Assembly: GCA_945878835.1 (NCBI GenBank)
Contig: CAMCUG010000015.1
Coordinates: forward strand, 1-15,944
From: Chryseobacterium gleum
Lineage (GTDB): Bacteria > Bacteroidota > Bacteroidia > Flavobacteriales_D > Sanyastnellaceae
DNA length: 15,944 nucleotides
Direction of reading: 5' to 3'
The position numbers and the translations under genes were made by a program. The notes below the pieces were generated by a model. It saw only the letters and a program-made list of their open reading frames with translations, did no database searches and was not told where the DNA came from. Shown in pieces: positions 6,347 to 13,980 of the stretch. Each line of letters starts with the position of its first letter. The first letter of the stretch is position 1.

Positions 6347-8563
6347 TTAAGCAAATTCACTTTCAATACGATCGACCGTAAGAACCCCGTCTACGTCTTT
6401 GAGATTTTTAATCAAATGATCTAAATGCTCGGTATCGTGCACCAACACAACCATTTTCCCTTCGAAAATGCCGTCGCGAGCTTCAAATGAAATGGCGCGC
6501 ATGTTTACGTTCATGTCGGTAGAAATGATATTGGTTATTTTTTGAACGAGTCCCACGTCGTCTGTTCCAGAGAACTTCAGTCCCACTTCAAACTGAACCA
6601 AATCGTTGCTGCTCCATTTTGCTTTAATAACGCGATAAGCATATTTACTCATGAGTTCTTGAGCGTTTGGACAATTCGTTCGGTGAATTTTAATTCCTTC
6701 AGACACTGTAATAAAACCGAATACTTCATCGCCTGGAATTGGACTGCAACAGACAGATAAACTGAAATCCACTGTTTGCTTGTCATCTCCAATAAGCACA
6801 GTGTCTCCGGTTGAAGGAGCCGTAGTGACAATGCGCGTAATTTCTTCGTGTTTGTCCTGTGTGATCTTGTCGAATCGAATGCGATCACCTTCAACGGTAT
6901 GCTGTTTCAGCTTCTTTAATTCAATTCTGCCCTTCGCAATTTTGTAATAAAAATCAACGGCTGTTACGCATTGATATGCTCGAACAAACTCATCAATGTT
7001 CTTACTTCCCCATGTAATTTTTAGTGAATTGAATCTGCGCTTTAACATTTCTTTTCCTTCTTCGGAAATTTGTTTCTTCTCTTCTTTGAGCGCGGTTTTA
7101 ATCTTATGTCTTGCCGAGGCTGTGACCACAATGTTCAGCCAATCTTCTTTCGGATGTTGTTTTTTCGAAGTTAAAATTTCAACTTGGTCACCGCTGCTAA
7201 GCTTGTAACTCAGTGGTTCTAGCTTGTGATTAACCTTCGCGCCAATGCACTGGTGGCCTATCTGCGAGTGAATGAGAAAAGCGAAGTCTAAGGTGGTTGA
7301 TCCAACGGGAAGCGTCTTCAAATCGCCACTCGGCGTGAAGACATAAATCTCTTCACTGAAAAGCGAAAGTTTGAAATTGTCTATAAATTCAATTGCATTG
7401 TCACTAGGTGCCTCAAGGACATCTCTGATTTGTCCGAGCCATTTATCGAGTTTGCTTTCAGGACTTTCAACAGCGTCTTTGTATTTCCAATGTGCGGCGT
7501 ATCCTTTTTCGGAAATGTCATCCATCCGTTCACTGCGTATTTGAACCTCCACCCATTTTCCGGTAGGCGACATGACTGTAGTGTGCAGCGATTCGTATCC
7601 ACTGCTCTTGGGAATGCTTATCCAATCGCGCAAACGTTCTGGACTTGGCTGATAGAAATCGGTTACTACGGAATACACCCGCCAGCAATCTGTTTTCTCC
7701 ATTTCTGGAGGTGTTTGTAGAATAATTCGAATAGCGAAAAGGTCATAGATCTCTTCGAACGGAACACCCTTCGTTTGAATCTTATTGTAAATACTGAAGA
7801 TGCTTTTTGGTCGGCTTTTGATTTCATAAATCAAACCTTGCTCATCGAGGGCTCTTCGAATAGGCAGGGTGAATTGATTAATGAATCGTGTTCGAACGGC
7901 TTGGGTCTTTTGAAGTTTCGTTACAATCTCGTCGTAGGATTCGGAATCGGTAAACTTCAAACTTAAATCTTCAAGCTCTGTTTTAATGTTGTACAACCCC
8001 AGGCGGTGGGCGAGCGGAGCGTACATGAATAGCGTTTCGCTTGCAATTTTCAATTGCTTGTCTCTGTGCATGTGATCGAGCGTGCGCATGTTGTGCAGGC
8101 GATCTGCTAGCTTAATGAGTATTACGCGCACGTCGTCTGACAGCGTAAGTAGCATCTTTCGAAAGTTCTCGGCCTGATCACTTGAACTTAAATCTGCAAC
8201 ACCAGAAATTTTGGTCAGGCCGTCGATAATAACGCGTTCTTTTTTTCCGAACTGTCTTTGAATATCATCGAGCGTTATTTCAGTGTCTTCGACAGTATCA
8301 TGCAGCAATGCGCAAACGATGCTCATGGTGTCGAGACCCAATTCTTCTGCGGCAATTTTTGCCACAGCAAGTGGATGATAGATGTACGGTTCACCGCTCT
8401 TGCGACGCATGTCTTTGTGAGCATCTACGGAAAGCTCGAAGGCTTTCCGTATCCGCGCACGGTCGGCGCGGGTTTTCGAGCGGTAACAAACGCGCAAGAG
8501 TGCTCTGTATCTGCGAAGTATTTCGCGATTCTCTTCTTCTAAATCAATTTCTATTTTCGGCAT
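6347..8563 (-). CDS. rel: Bifunctional (p)ppGpp synthetase/hydrolase (long RSH, Rel)
   Basis: This 738-residue protein has the full long-RSH layout. The HD hydrolase domain has H63, H88-D89 and D154 in the conserved KLADRLHNMRT block, and the motif HDTVEDT is present, so ppGpp hydrolysis should be intact. The synthetase domain (about 245-365) keeps the catalytic acids D274 (YDLFAIR) and E339 (VEVQIRS) and the SGYESLHTTV segment. TGS follows at about 404-463, then a helical region, a CC/zinc-finger-like domain with C605, C606, H627 and C631, and a C-terminal ACT domain at about 655-735. It is expected to be ribosome-associated and to make and destroy the stringent-response alarmone. It is first in a minus-strand unit with the GGGPS homologue and 3-HAO, and divergent from the RemB-like gene. 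Confidence 0.97.
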   Translation of the reverse strand: MPKIEIDLEEENREILRRYRALLRVCYRSKTRADRARIRKAFELSVDAHKDMRRKSGEPYIYHPLAVAKIAAEELGLDTMSIVCALLHDTVEDTEITLDDIQRQFGKKERVIIDGLTKISGVADLSSSDQAENFRKMLLTLSDDVRVILIKLADRLHNMRTLDHMHRDKQLKIASETLFMYAPLAHRLGLYNIKTELEDLSLKFTDSESYDEIVTKLQKTQAVRTRFINQFTLPIRRALDEQGLIYEIKSRPKSIFSIYNKIQTKGVPFEEIYDLFAIRIILQTPPEMEKTDCWRVYSVVTDFYQPSPERLRDWISIPKSSGYESLHTTVMSPTGKWVEVQIRSERMDDISEKGYAAHWKYKDAVESPESKLDKWLGQIRDVLEAPSDNAIEFIDNFKLSLFSEEIYVFTPSGDLKTLPVGSTTLDFAFLIHSQIGHQCIGAKVNHKLEPLSYKLSSGDQVEILTSKKQHPKEDWLNIVVTASARHKIKTALKEEKKQISEEGKEMLKRRFNSLKITWGSKNIDEFVRAYQCVTAVDFYYKIAKGRIELKKLKQHTVEGDRIRFDKITQDKHEEITRIVTTAPSTGDTVLIGDDKQTVDFSLSVCCSPIPGDEVFGFITVSEGIKIHRTNCPNAQELMSKYAYRVIKAKWSSNDLVQFEVGLKFSGTDDVGLVQKITNIISTDMNVNMRAISFEARDGIFEGKMVVLVHDTEHLDHLIKNLKDVDGVLTVDRIESEFA

Positions 8564-8660
8564 AACTACACAAATTAAAGGCTATTCTTTCAACATAAAA
8601 TTGTGAAACTTATTAGCTATTAACAATGCATGTTTTGAAAGACTGTTCTATCTTCCCCTC
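8564..8660. promoter_or_regulatory. Divergent intergenic region between rel and the RemB-like gene
   Basis: By geometry this 97-bp AT-rich spacer must hold the promoters of both divergent genes. I find no perfect TAnnTTTG box. The nearest are TAAAATTG at 8596-8603 on the plus strand and TTAATTTG (8578 to 8571) on the minus strand, each with one mismatch. No clear operator palindrome is visible. Confidence 0.4.
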
Positions 8661-10073
8661 GTGAAAAAAATCATTGCTATACTCTCGCTTTTAATGGCAT
8701 GTAACGTTGTGTTTTCGCAGGACTCCTTGTTCAATGAGTTGCGCTATGCTACTTTATTAAAAGTTGAAACCGACACCGTGATTTCAAAATTGAATTTTGA
8801 ATTTGCCGCCGGGCTCGATCGCTCGCGCGAAATTTCAAATCTTGGCTATTCAGCATTTATCAACTACACGAACGTTTTTGAAAAAGGAAAGAATAAACTT
8901 TCGCTGAACATAACCGGCGCAGTGTTTCACCTTCCTGAATTCAACAAGCGCTACCTAGATTCTTTGGGCACCCTTCCGAATTACGGAAGAGTGATGACGC
9001 AAGATTCTGGTGCCACTGCTTTTGCCGCAATTCCTGAGGTAGTCTATTCCAGAAAACTGAATAATCATTTCACTTGGTCAGCGGGAAATTCACGACAGAA
9101 CTTGGGATACGGATACCGCTCACTCATTCTTTCGAGCAGCGCAAGTGCTCTTCCATTTATGAAATTGGAAACGAAAATTGGGAAGAAAATTACGTTCACC
9201 AATCTTTGGTCGAGAACCCATAGCTACCAGCGTATGGGAAATCATTTCGATTTAAATCCAAAGTACATCGCGGTTCACACCTTGGAGTGGAAGATTAATA
9301 AGAAGTGGTCGGTGTCTGCCCATGAAATGGTGGTTTGGCAGGCACGAGATTCAGCGAGTCAAAGAGAATTGGATCTCCATTATTTGAATCCGTTTTTGTT
9401 CTATCGTCCTGCCGAGTTCTCACAAGGCTCTGCCGATAACGTTTTATTAGGCGGTTCATGGAAGTATGCCCACAGCGATGCGTTTGGGATCTACGGACAA
9501 GTTATTCTCGATGAATTTTTAGTGAGTGAAATTCGAAACAGAAACGGATGGTGGGGAAATAAATTCGGAATGCAATTCGGTATGTATGTCACTCCGAAAA
9601 AAGTTAGCGGACTTTCTTTATTTACCGAATGGTCCTTTGTTCGTCCTTTCACGTATACCCACGGCAGCGACGTTCAAGCATGGGAGCACATGGGACAGCC
9701 GCTTGCTCATCCGCTCGGTGCAAATTTCTACGAATGGTACACTTCGGCAAAATACAGTCGTGATAAATGGAACTATTCAGCAAGTATCGTTTGGGCTGCC
9801 TTCGGAAGAGATACAAATCGCAATGTCGGAGGCAATATTTTTCAGTCGTATGTGAACCCATGGAGTGTATACGGAAACAACATTCTTCAAGGTAACAGAA
9901 GCACGTTGTTTGTTGTCAATGCTGAAGCTGCATTTCAAATGACTCCTGCACTGCAGGTTTTTGGATTTGTTCGCTATCGCTCCGAAGATAGAAGAGTTGA
10001 TCCTTTCAAAGAAGCTTGGCTTATGCTCGGAATTCGCAAGGGAATTAGTTCAGTTAGACGATGGGATTATTAA
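8661..10073 (+). CDS. Outer-membrane beta-barrel protein, RemB/Wzi-like
   Basis: A 470-residue protein with alternating aromatic/polar beta-strand patterns throughout and an aromatic C-terminal residue (WDY), as expected for an outer-membrane barrel. The GTG start at 8661 is preferred because it supplies the KK n-region of the signal peptide; the first ATG (residue 12) would leave no signal. Cleavage is probably at about residues 19-20 (VFS-Q); an LMAC at 11-14 resembles a weak lipobox. The segments 'AVHTLEW' (204-210) and 'YLNPFLFYRPAEF' with 'SADN' (241-260) resemble Wzi-type capsule-assembly barrels and the gliding-motility-related RemB proteins of Flavobacteriia. A role in surface polysaccharide attachment or cell-surface movement is inference. 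The gene lies between rel (divergent) and the oxidase operon, with no partners of its own beside it. Confidence 0.65.
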   Translation: MKKIIAILSLLMACNVVFSQDSLFNELRYATLLKVETDTVISKLNFEFAAGLDRSREISNLGYSAFINYTNVFEKGKNKLSLNITGAVFHLPEFNKRYLDSLGTLPNYGRVMTQDSGATAFAAIPEVVYSRKLNNHFTWSAGNSRQNLGYGYRSLILSSSASALPFMKLETKIGKKITFTNLWSRTHSYQRMGNHFDLNPKYIAVHTLEWKINKKWSVSAHEMVVWQARDSASQRELDLHYLNPFLFYRPAEFSQGSADNVLLGGSWKYAHSDAFGIYGQVILDEFLVSEIRNRNGWWGNKFGMQFGMYVTPKKVSGLSLFTEWSFVRPFTYTHGSDVQAWEHMGQPLAHPLGANFYEWYTSAKYSRDKWNYSASIVWAAFGRDTNRNVGGNIFQSYVNPWSVYGNNILQGNRSTLFVVNAEAAFQMTPALQVFGFVRYRSEDRRVDPFKEAWLMLGIRKGISSVRRWDY

Positions 10074-10076
10074 TGA

Positions 10077-10103
10077 TTGAAGGATAATAAAGCAGTACTT
10101 TTG
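10077..10103 (+). promoter_or_regulatory. Bacteroidota-type promoter of the cytochrome oxidase operon
   Basis: TACTTTTG at 10096-10103 matches the -7 consensus TAnnTTTG exactly. TTG at 10077-10079 lies 16 nt upstream as the -33 element, slightly short of the usual spacing. Transcription would begin near 10110, leaving a leader of about 15 nt before the cyoE ATG at 10125. The box falls in the only gap (51 bp) before the operon, which supports it. Confidence 0.6.
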
Positions 10104-10124
10104 CAAAAATTGAGCTAAGCGGAA

Positions 10125-11021
10125 ATGGAAGTTTCGGTTGAAGAGAAATCAGGTGTATTGGGAAAGATCAAAGCTGCTTTGGATTTATTCAAGTTACGCT
10201 TATCGTTTTTGGTTGTTGTCTCTTGTGTTTTATCCTACGAAATGGGATCACAGGAATGGGATTACATCAAAATGGGTTGGCTCATTCTTGCAGGGTTTTT
10301 ATTAACTGGCGGAAGCAACGGTGTCAATCAAGTTCTCGAACGTCAATGGGACGCTCTCATGCACCGCACAAAAACTCGTCCCCTTCCAACAAACAGAATC
10401 TCTCCACTTGGAGCTTGGATTGTATCCTTAACCGCCGCAGGATTGGGTATTTTCATTCTGTTTTATTACTTAAATACCGCTTCAGGAATCCTCGGATTTT
10501 CAGCTTTCTTCTCTTATGCATTTATTTACACTCCATTAAAGCGCACTACTCCTTGGGCTGTTTTTATTGGAGCCTTTCCCGGTGCAGTTGCTCCCATGCT
10601 CGGATATGTAGCTGCTACCAATCACTTCGGACTTGAAGCCGGAATCTTATTCGCGGTGCAATTCATGTGGCAATTCCCTCACTTCTGGGCCATCGCATGG
10701 GTCTCGCACGAAGATTACAACCGAGGAGGTTACAAACTGCTTCCGTTTAATGGAATGCCCGATAAAAAGACTGCTTTTCAAATTATGGTCTACAGTTTTT
10801 TTCTTATTCCAGTGAGCCTCCTTCCTTGGACCCTTCCGCTTGAAACACCCATGGTTGGTGACCTTGCCGCAGTTGTTGTTTCTGCTGCGGGTATCTTTAT
10901 GTCATTTTTAGGGTACAATTTATTCAAAGAACCAACATTGTTGAATGCACGCAGAGTTATGTTTGCTTCATTCATTTATTTACCCATTGTTCAAATTGCA
11001 TACGTAATAGATAAAATCTAA
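10125..11021 (+). CDS. cyoE: Protohaem IX farnesyltransferase (haem O synthase)
   Basis: This 298-residue UbiA-superfamily membrane protein transfers farnesyl from farnesyl diphosphate to haem B, giving haem O, the precursor of haem A for aa3-type oxidases. The first polyprenyl-diphosphate motif is N68-x3-E72-x3-D76 followed by RTKTRP (81-86). E replaces the more common D at the middle position, a form I associate with other Bacteroidota CyoE proteins. YTPLKRTTPW (135-144), QFPHFWAIAW (183-192) and EDYNRGGYKLLP (196-207) are haem O synthase signatures and exclude other UbiA members such as DGGGP synthase or menaquinone enzymes. About eight or nine hydrophobic helices are visible. It is the first gene of the oxidase module; its TAA overlaps the next ATG by one base (TAATG). 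Confidence 0.96.
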   Translation: MEVSVEEKSGVLGKIKAALDLFKLRLSFLVVVSCVLSYEMGSQEWDYIKMGWLILAGFLLTGGSNGVNQVLERQWDALMHRTKTRPLPTNRISPLGAWIVSLTAAGLGIFILFYYLNTASGILGFSAFFSYAFIYTPLKRTTPWAVFIGAFPGAVAPMLGYVAATNHFGLEAGILFAVQFMWQFPHFWAIAWVSHEDYNRGGYKLLPFNGMPDKKTAFQIMVYSFFLIPVSLLPWTLPLETPMVGDLAAVVVSAAGIFMSFLGYNLFKEPTLLNARRVMFASFIYLPIVQIAYVIDKI

Positions 11022-11800
11022 TGGAAAACACAGACTTTAAACAAATTAATCCTTTTGAAAGCCACAATCCTGAAGTAGAACTGCGTTCGAAAAAAATGAT
11101 TGTTTGGCTAGTTATATTCGCAGTGGTCATGCTCTTCGGAGGAATTACCAGTGCCATCATGGTTCTTTATGGAAAATTATTGTGGGTGCACATTCAACCA
11201 CCAAGTATTTTCTGGGTTGGAAATGCACTGATAGTTTTAAGCAGTGCCACGCTAATTATTGCTTTAAAAGCACTTAAAGCAGGAAGTCAGTCAAAGGCAT
11301 TTTACTTGACTTTGGCAACTTTTCTCTTGGGAATAGCATTCGTTTTCACTCAGAATGCAGGATGGAACGAAATGGCTTCTATGGGAATGGGAAACACCAT
11401 TACCCAAACTGAACAAGGACTAAAGCAATCGCGTTGGAACACCTTGGGTAAGTTGAACGGTGAGTACGGTTCGAATTATTATTTCGAATTGAATGGTCAG
11501 ACCCTCGTGAAGGAAGGCGATAACTACTATTATGTTCGCCCAGATCAAACGCGAGAGGACAAAACGTTAGAAGTTCTCACAACCTTCAATGCGTCTGGCG
11601 CAATGCTCAGTGTGCTTATCTATTTGCACATTGCACACTTGCTATGCGGACTCATTTATTTGCTTATTAACCTATTTAGACTGAAGAACGGGAAGTTAAA
11701 CAAAGACAAATGGATTAGCCTTAATTCCAACGGTATGTATTGGCATTTCATGGGAATACTTTGGATTTACTTGTTCTTCTTCATTTTTTACATCTACTAA
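11021..11800 (+). CDS. Cytochrome c oxidase subunit III, first paralogue
   Basis: A 259-residue membrane protein of the haem-copper oxidase subunit III family with five hydrophobic helices (about 26-51, 64-86, 93-114, 191-220, 238-259), corresponding to helices 3-7 of the seven-helix form. The C-terminal YWHFMGILWIYLFF block is the family hallmark. The acidic residue near the end of the third helix is present as QNAGWNE. Between helices 3 and 4 there is a roughly 70-residue hydrophilic insert (about 118-190) rich in Gly, Asn, Tyr and charged residues; the basic loop between helices 2 and 3 puts this insert on the periplasmic side. Subunit III stabilises the oxygen-reducing core and its proton uptake. 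It is translationally coupled to cyoE through TAATG. Confidence 0.9.
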   Translation: MENTDFKQINPFESHNPEVELRSKKMIVWLVIFAVVMLFGGITSAIMVLYGKLLWVHIQPPSIFWVGNALIVLSSATLIIALKALKAGSQSKAFYLTLATFLLGIAFVFTQNAGWNEMASMGMGNTITQTEQGLKQSRWNTLGKLNGEYGSNYYFELNGQTLVKEGDNYYYVRPDQTREDKTLEVLTTFNASGAMLSVLIYLHIAHLLCGLIYLLINLFRLKNGKLNKDKWISLNSNGMYWHFMGILWIYLFFFIFYIY

Positions 11801-11909
11801 ACTCAGCGTTTGGCTTATTCAGAATTATTCAAAATAGTAAAAAATGCCGATTCTCTTTCCTAAATTGGTGCTTTTGAAGTAAAATTGCAGCCAAATTTCT
11901 TTTACAATT
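11801..11909 (+). promoter_or_regulatory. Gap between the two subunit III genes; possible internal promoter
   Basis: This 109-bp AT-rich spacer is the longest gap in the window. TAAAATTG (11880-11887) and TGCTTTTG (11869-11876) each differ from TAnnTTTG at one position and lie about 22-40 nt before the next ATG, but neither has a well-spaced TTG. No terminator hairpin is visible, so read-through from cyoE is likely, with a possible second start here. Confidence 0.3.
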
Positions 11910-12935
11910 ATGTCAGGTCAATCAGAACATGTAACGAAGGACGAATTATGGGGAGGTAACGGTTCTCCTTTTAGCGTTTCTTATGGTAAAATGATGATGT
12001 GGTTTTTCCTTGTTTCGGATGCCCTCACATTTAGCGGACTTCTTATTTCGTACGGAGTTATACGTCACGGAAGTTCAGACTTGTGGCCTGTGGGTGAACA
12101 AGTTTTCGAAGCCCTACCTGGCTTACACGGATCTTATCCGTTGATGTATGTGGCATTAATGACCTTTATCTTAATTATCTCATCGGTTACGATGGTATTG
12201 GCTGTTGAGGCCGGACATCGAATGGATAAGAGAGGCGTAGTGAAGTGGTTAGGATATACCATCATTGGTGGTTTCATTTTCTTGGGTTCACAAGCTTGGG
12301 AATGGTCTCACTTCATTCACGGTTCTGGTGGTGGATTCCAAGTGAATCAACCCATGACCGTTGCGGCTGCTGACGATGCGGGTAACACCTATCAAATAAC
12401 TCTGGATAATGGAACGTGGGTTTATATGACAAGCGACTTCGGTCACAAGTATGAGCACGCAATGGAACTAGCTGAAGAACCTGTTGCTCATGACGAGCAC
12501 GGAGGACACGGTGAACACGCTTCTGCTGAAACGCATGAAGATATTTCTACGATGGTTCCAGAAGAAATTGTCTTGAACAAATACACCCTTGAGCACAAGG
12601 ACGGAAAAGATCTTCGCAAGTTGGCTGTTAAAGGCGAAGACGCTAAAAAGATTTGGGCAGCTATGGAACCAGGTTCAATGGCGTTTGGTGCAAACATGCA
12701 CAAAAATGAATACGCTATTCAACAACAATACGCAAACTTCTTTTTCTTCGTAACGGGTTTCCACGGTTTCCACGTTTTCACAGGAGTGTTAATCAATGTC
12801 ATTGTTTGGTTAATGGCTGTTAAAGGAATCTTCGAGAAGCGCGGACACTACGAAATGATTGAGAAAATCGGATTATATTGGCACTTCGTTGACCTTGTTT
12901 GGGTATTTGTATTCACATTCTTCTACCTTATCTAA
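11910..12935 (+). CDS. Cytochrome c oxidase subunit III, second paralogue with His-rich periplasmic insert
   Basis: A 341-residue paralogue of the preceding subunit III, again with five helices (about 27-52, 77-100, 112-136, 273-305, 319-341). It carries clear family signatures: FFLVSDALTF, QAWEW with the conserved E131 (128-132), FHGFHVFTG (284-292) and YWHFVDLVW (323-331). Between helices 3 and 4 lies a roughly 130-residue insert (about 138-270), predicted periplasmic because the helix 2-3 loop is basic. Within it, H194, H197, H200 and H203 form a strict HxxHxxHxxH run, with H179, H183, H209 and H229 nearby: a plausible Cu/Zn-binding patch close to where subunit II's CuA would sit. The same insertion site in both paralogues suggests shared ancestry followed by divergence. 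Subunit IV follows after 14 nt. Confidence 0.92.
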   Translation: MSGQSEHVTKDELWGGNGSPFSVSYGKMMMWFFLVSDALTFSGLLISYGVIRHGSSDLWPVGEQVFEALPGLHGSYPLMYVALMTFILIISSVTMVLAVEAGHRMDKRGVVKWLGYTIIGGFIFLGSQAWEWSHFIHGSGGGFQVNQPMTVAAADDAGNTYQITLDNGTWVYMTSDFGHKYEHAMELAEEPVAHDEHGGHGEHASAETHEDISTMVPEEIVLNKYTLEHKDGKDLRKLAVKGEDAKKIWAAMEPGSMAFGANMHKNEYAIQQQYANFFFFVTGFHGFHVFTGVLINVIVWLMAVKGIFEKRGHYEMIEKIGLYWHFVDLVWVFVFTFFYLI

Positions 12936-12949
12936 TAACGCTTATTATC

Positions 12950-13327
12950 ATGGAAAGAGACGACCTAATTGTAAACGAGAGCTACGCTCTTAATGCAAAA
13001 CACGACGAAGCAGCTGGAAAGCAAATTCGCAAGAAATTATACGCTGTAACTGTTCTTTTAACAGTTATCACTGTCATTGAAGTATTCATGGGTGTTGCAT
13101 TCAAAAGAAATGGAACATTCGCATGGGAAACTATCAAATTGACTTTCTTGGTACTTACCCTCGTGAAAGCGGCCTACATTGTTTTGATTTTTATGCACCT
13201 TGGCGACGAAAGAAAGAACCTCAAATATGTGGTTCTTCTGCCTTATGTAATATTCATCATGTATTTAATCTTTATTGGGTTGTATGAAGGTGTGAGTGTG
13301 CAAGAAGGGCACAACATCTTCGGCTAA
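12950..13327 (+). CDS. Cytochrome c oxidase subunit IV
   Basis: This 125-residue protein has three helices (about 31-51, 60-84, 92-113). The end of the second helix reads LVKAAYIVLIFMHLGDE, the typical K-x-x-FMHL signature of small bacterial oxidase subunit IV (CtaF/CyoD-like) proteins, which help assemble or stabilise the CuB site region of subunit I. The start was set at the ATG at 12950; a longer frame from 12899 would lie inside the preceding gene and add a spurious segment. It follows subunit III by 14 nt and precedes the SCO-like gene by 11 nt, so it is part of the same transcript. Confidence 0.88.
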   Translation: MERDDLIVNESYALNAKHDEAAGKQIRKKLYAVTVLLTVITVIEVFMGVAFKRNGTFAWETIKLTFLVLTLVKAAYIVLIFMHLGDERKNLKYVVLLPYVIFIMYLIFIGLYEGVSVQEGHNIFG

Positions 13328-13338
13328 GCTGAAGAACA

Positions 13339-13980
13339 ATGAATAAAAATAAAATAAAAAAGTATATCCTATTGGTGGGTATGCTTTTTTTTATTCCACT
13401 CACTCTGCTCATTGTCTTAGGACCATTGGGTAAGCATAATTTTAGTGAACCACTTTATTTCGGTCCGAATTGTGACGCCGGATGTGAAACGTCTGACTAT
13501 CAGATATCAGATTTCGCTTTTGTAAACCAAGACAACCAACTCATCAATCGAGATTCATTGATGGGGAAAATTTGGATAGCGGCATTCGTAGATTTCGAAG
13601 ATCCAAACCTTCCTAAAATTACGGAGAGATTGCTCATCCCGAATTTTAAATTCCGAATGGAACCAGATATTAGTATCATTTGTTTCGATCCAAACGGATA
13701 TTCAGATACGGCTGCAGTGAAAGGATATGTAACGCAGAATTTAAGATACTCGAACAATAAAGCTAAGTGGCAATTCCTTCAAGGAGATCCAGCAGCTATG
13801 GCTGCATTCTTTCGTAACGGCTTCCTCATTCAAGATTTGAAAAATGAGGCAGTGTTTCGATTGGTAGATGAGGCTGGACATATTCGTGGTTTATACGGAA
13901 ACACAGAGTATCATTTTGAAAACCTCATGGAGGATGTCGCAATCCTAAACAAAAAGAGAAAAATTAAACGTGGATACTAA
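13339..13980 (+). CDS. SCO-like membrane-anchored protein lacking the canonical copper site
   Basis: A 213-residue protein with an uncleaved N-terminal anchor (about 9-30) and a thioredoxin-like domain that parallels the next gene: 'DFAFVNQDNQLINRDSLMGKI' against 'LFAFTNQEGILITNHFMLGKI', and 'EAGHIRGLYGN' against 'QQGRIRGYYDG'. At the position of the SCO copper motif CxxxC (C90/C94 in the neighbour) it has DPNLP (88-92), and the later SCO histidine is also absent. It does have a different CxxxC, C45-D-A-G-C49, just after the membrane segment and upstream of the domain. It is therefore a SCO paralogue that either binds metal in a new way, acts as a thiol partner, or is structural. It overlaps the following SCO gene by 11 nt, which suggests the two are made together and may work as a pair. 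Confidence 0.75.
   Translation: MNKNKIKKYILLVGMLFFIPLTLLIVLGPLGKHNFSEPLYFGPNCDAGCETSDYQISDFAFVNQDNQLINRDSLMGKIWIAAFVDFEDPNLPKITERLLIPNFKFRMEPDISIICFDPNGYSDTAAVKGYVTQNLRYSNNKAKWQFLQGDPAAMAAFFRNGFLIQDLKNEAVFRLVDEAGHIRGLYGNTEYHFENLMEDVAILNKKRKIKRGY

Noticed and set aside
8258..8565. Antisense frames opposite the start of rel
   Set aside because: They lie fully within the strongly conserved HD domain on the other strand, have no recognisable motifs, and are explained by codon structure.
10125..11021. UbiA protein as the second prenyltransferase of an ether-lipid pathway with the GGGPS homologue
   Set aside because: RTKTRP, YTPLKRTTPW and the QFPHFW segment are haem O synthase signatures, and it is coupled to oxidase subunit III.
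12899..12949. Longer start for oxidase subunit IV
   Set aside because: The extra residues are the out-of-frame translation of the end of the subunit III gene, and the ATG at 12950 fits the family N-terminus.
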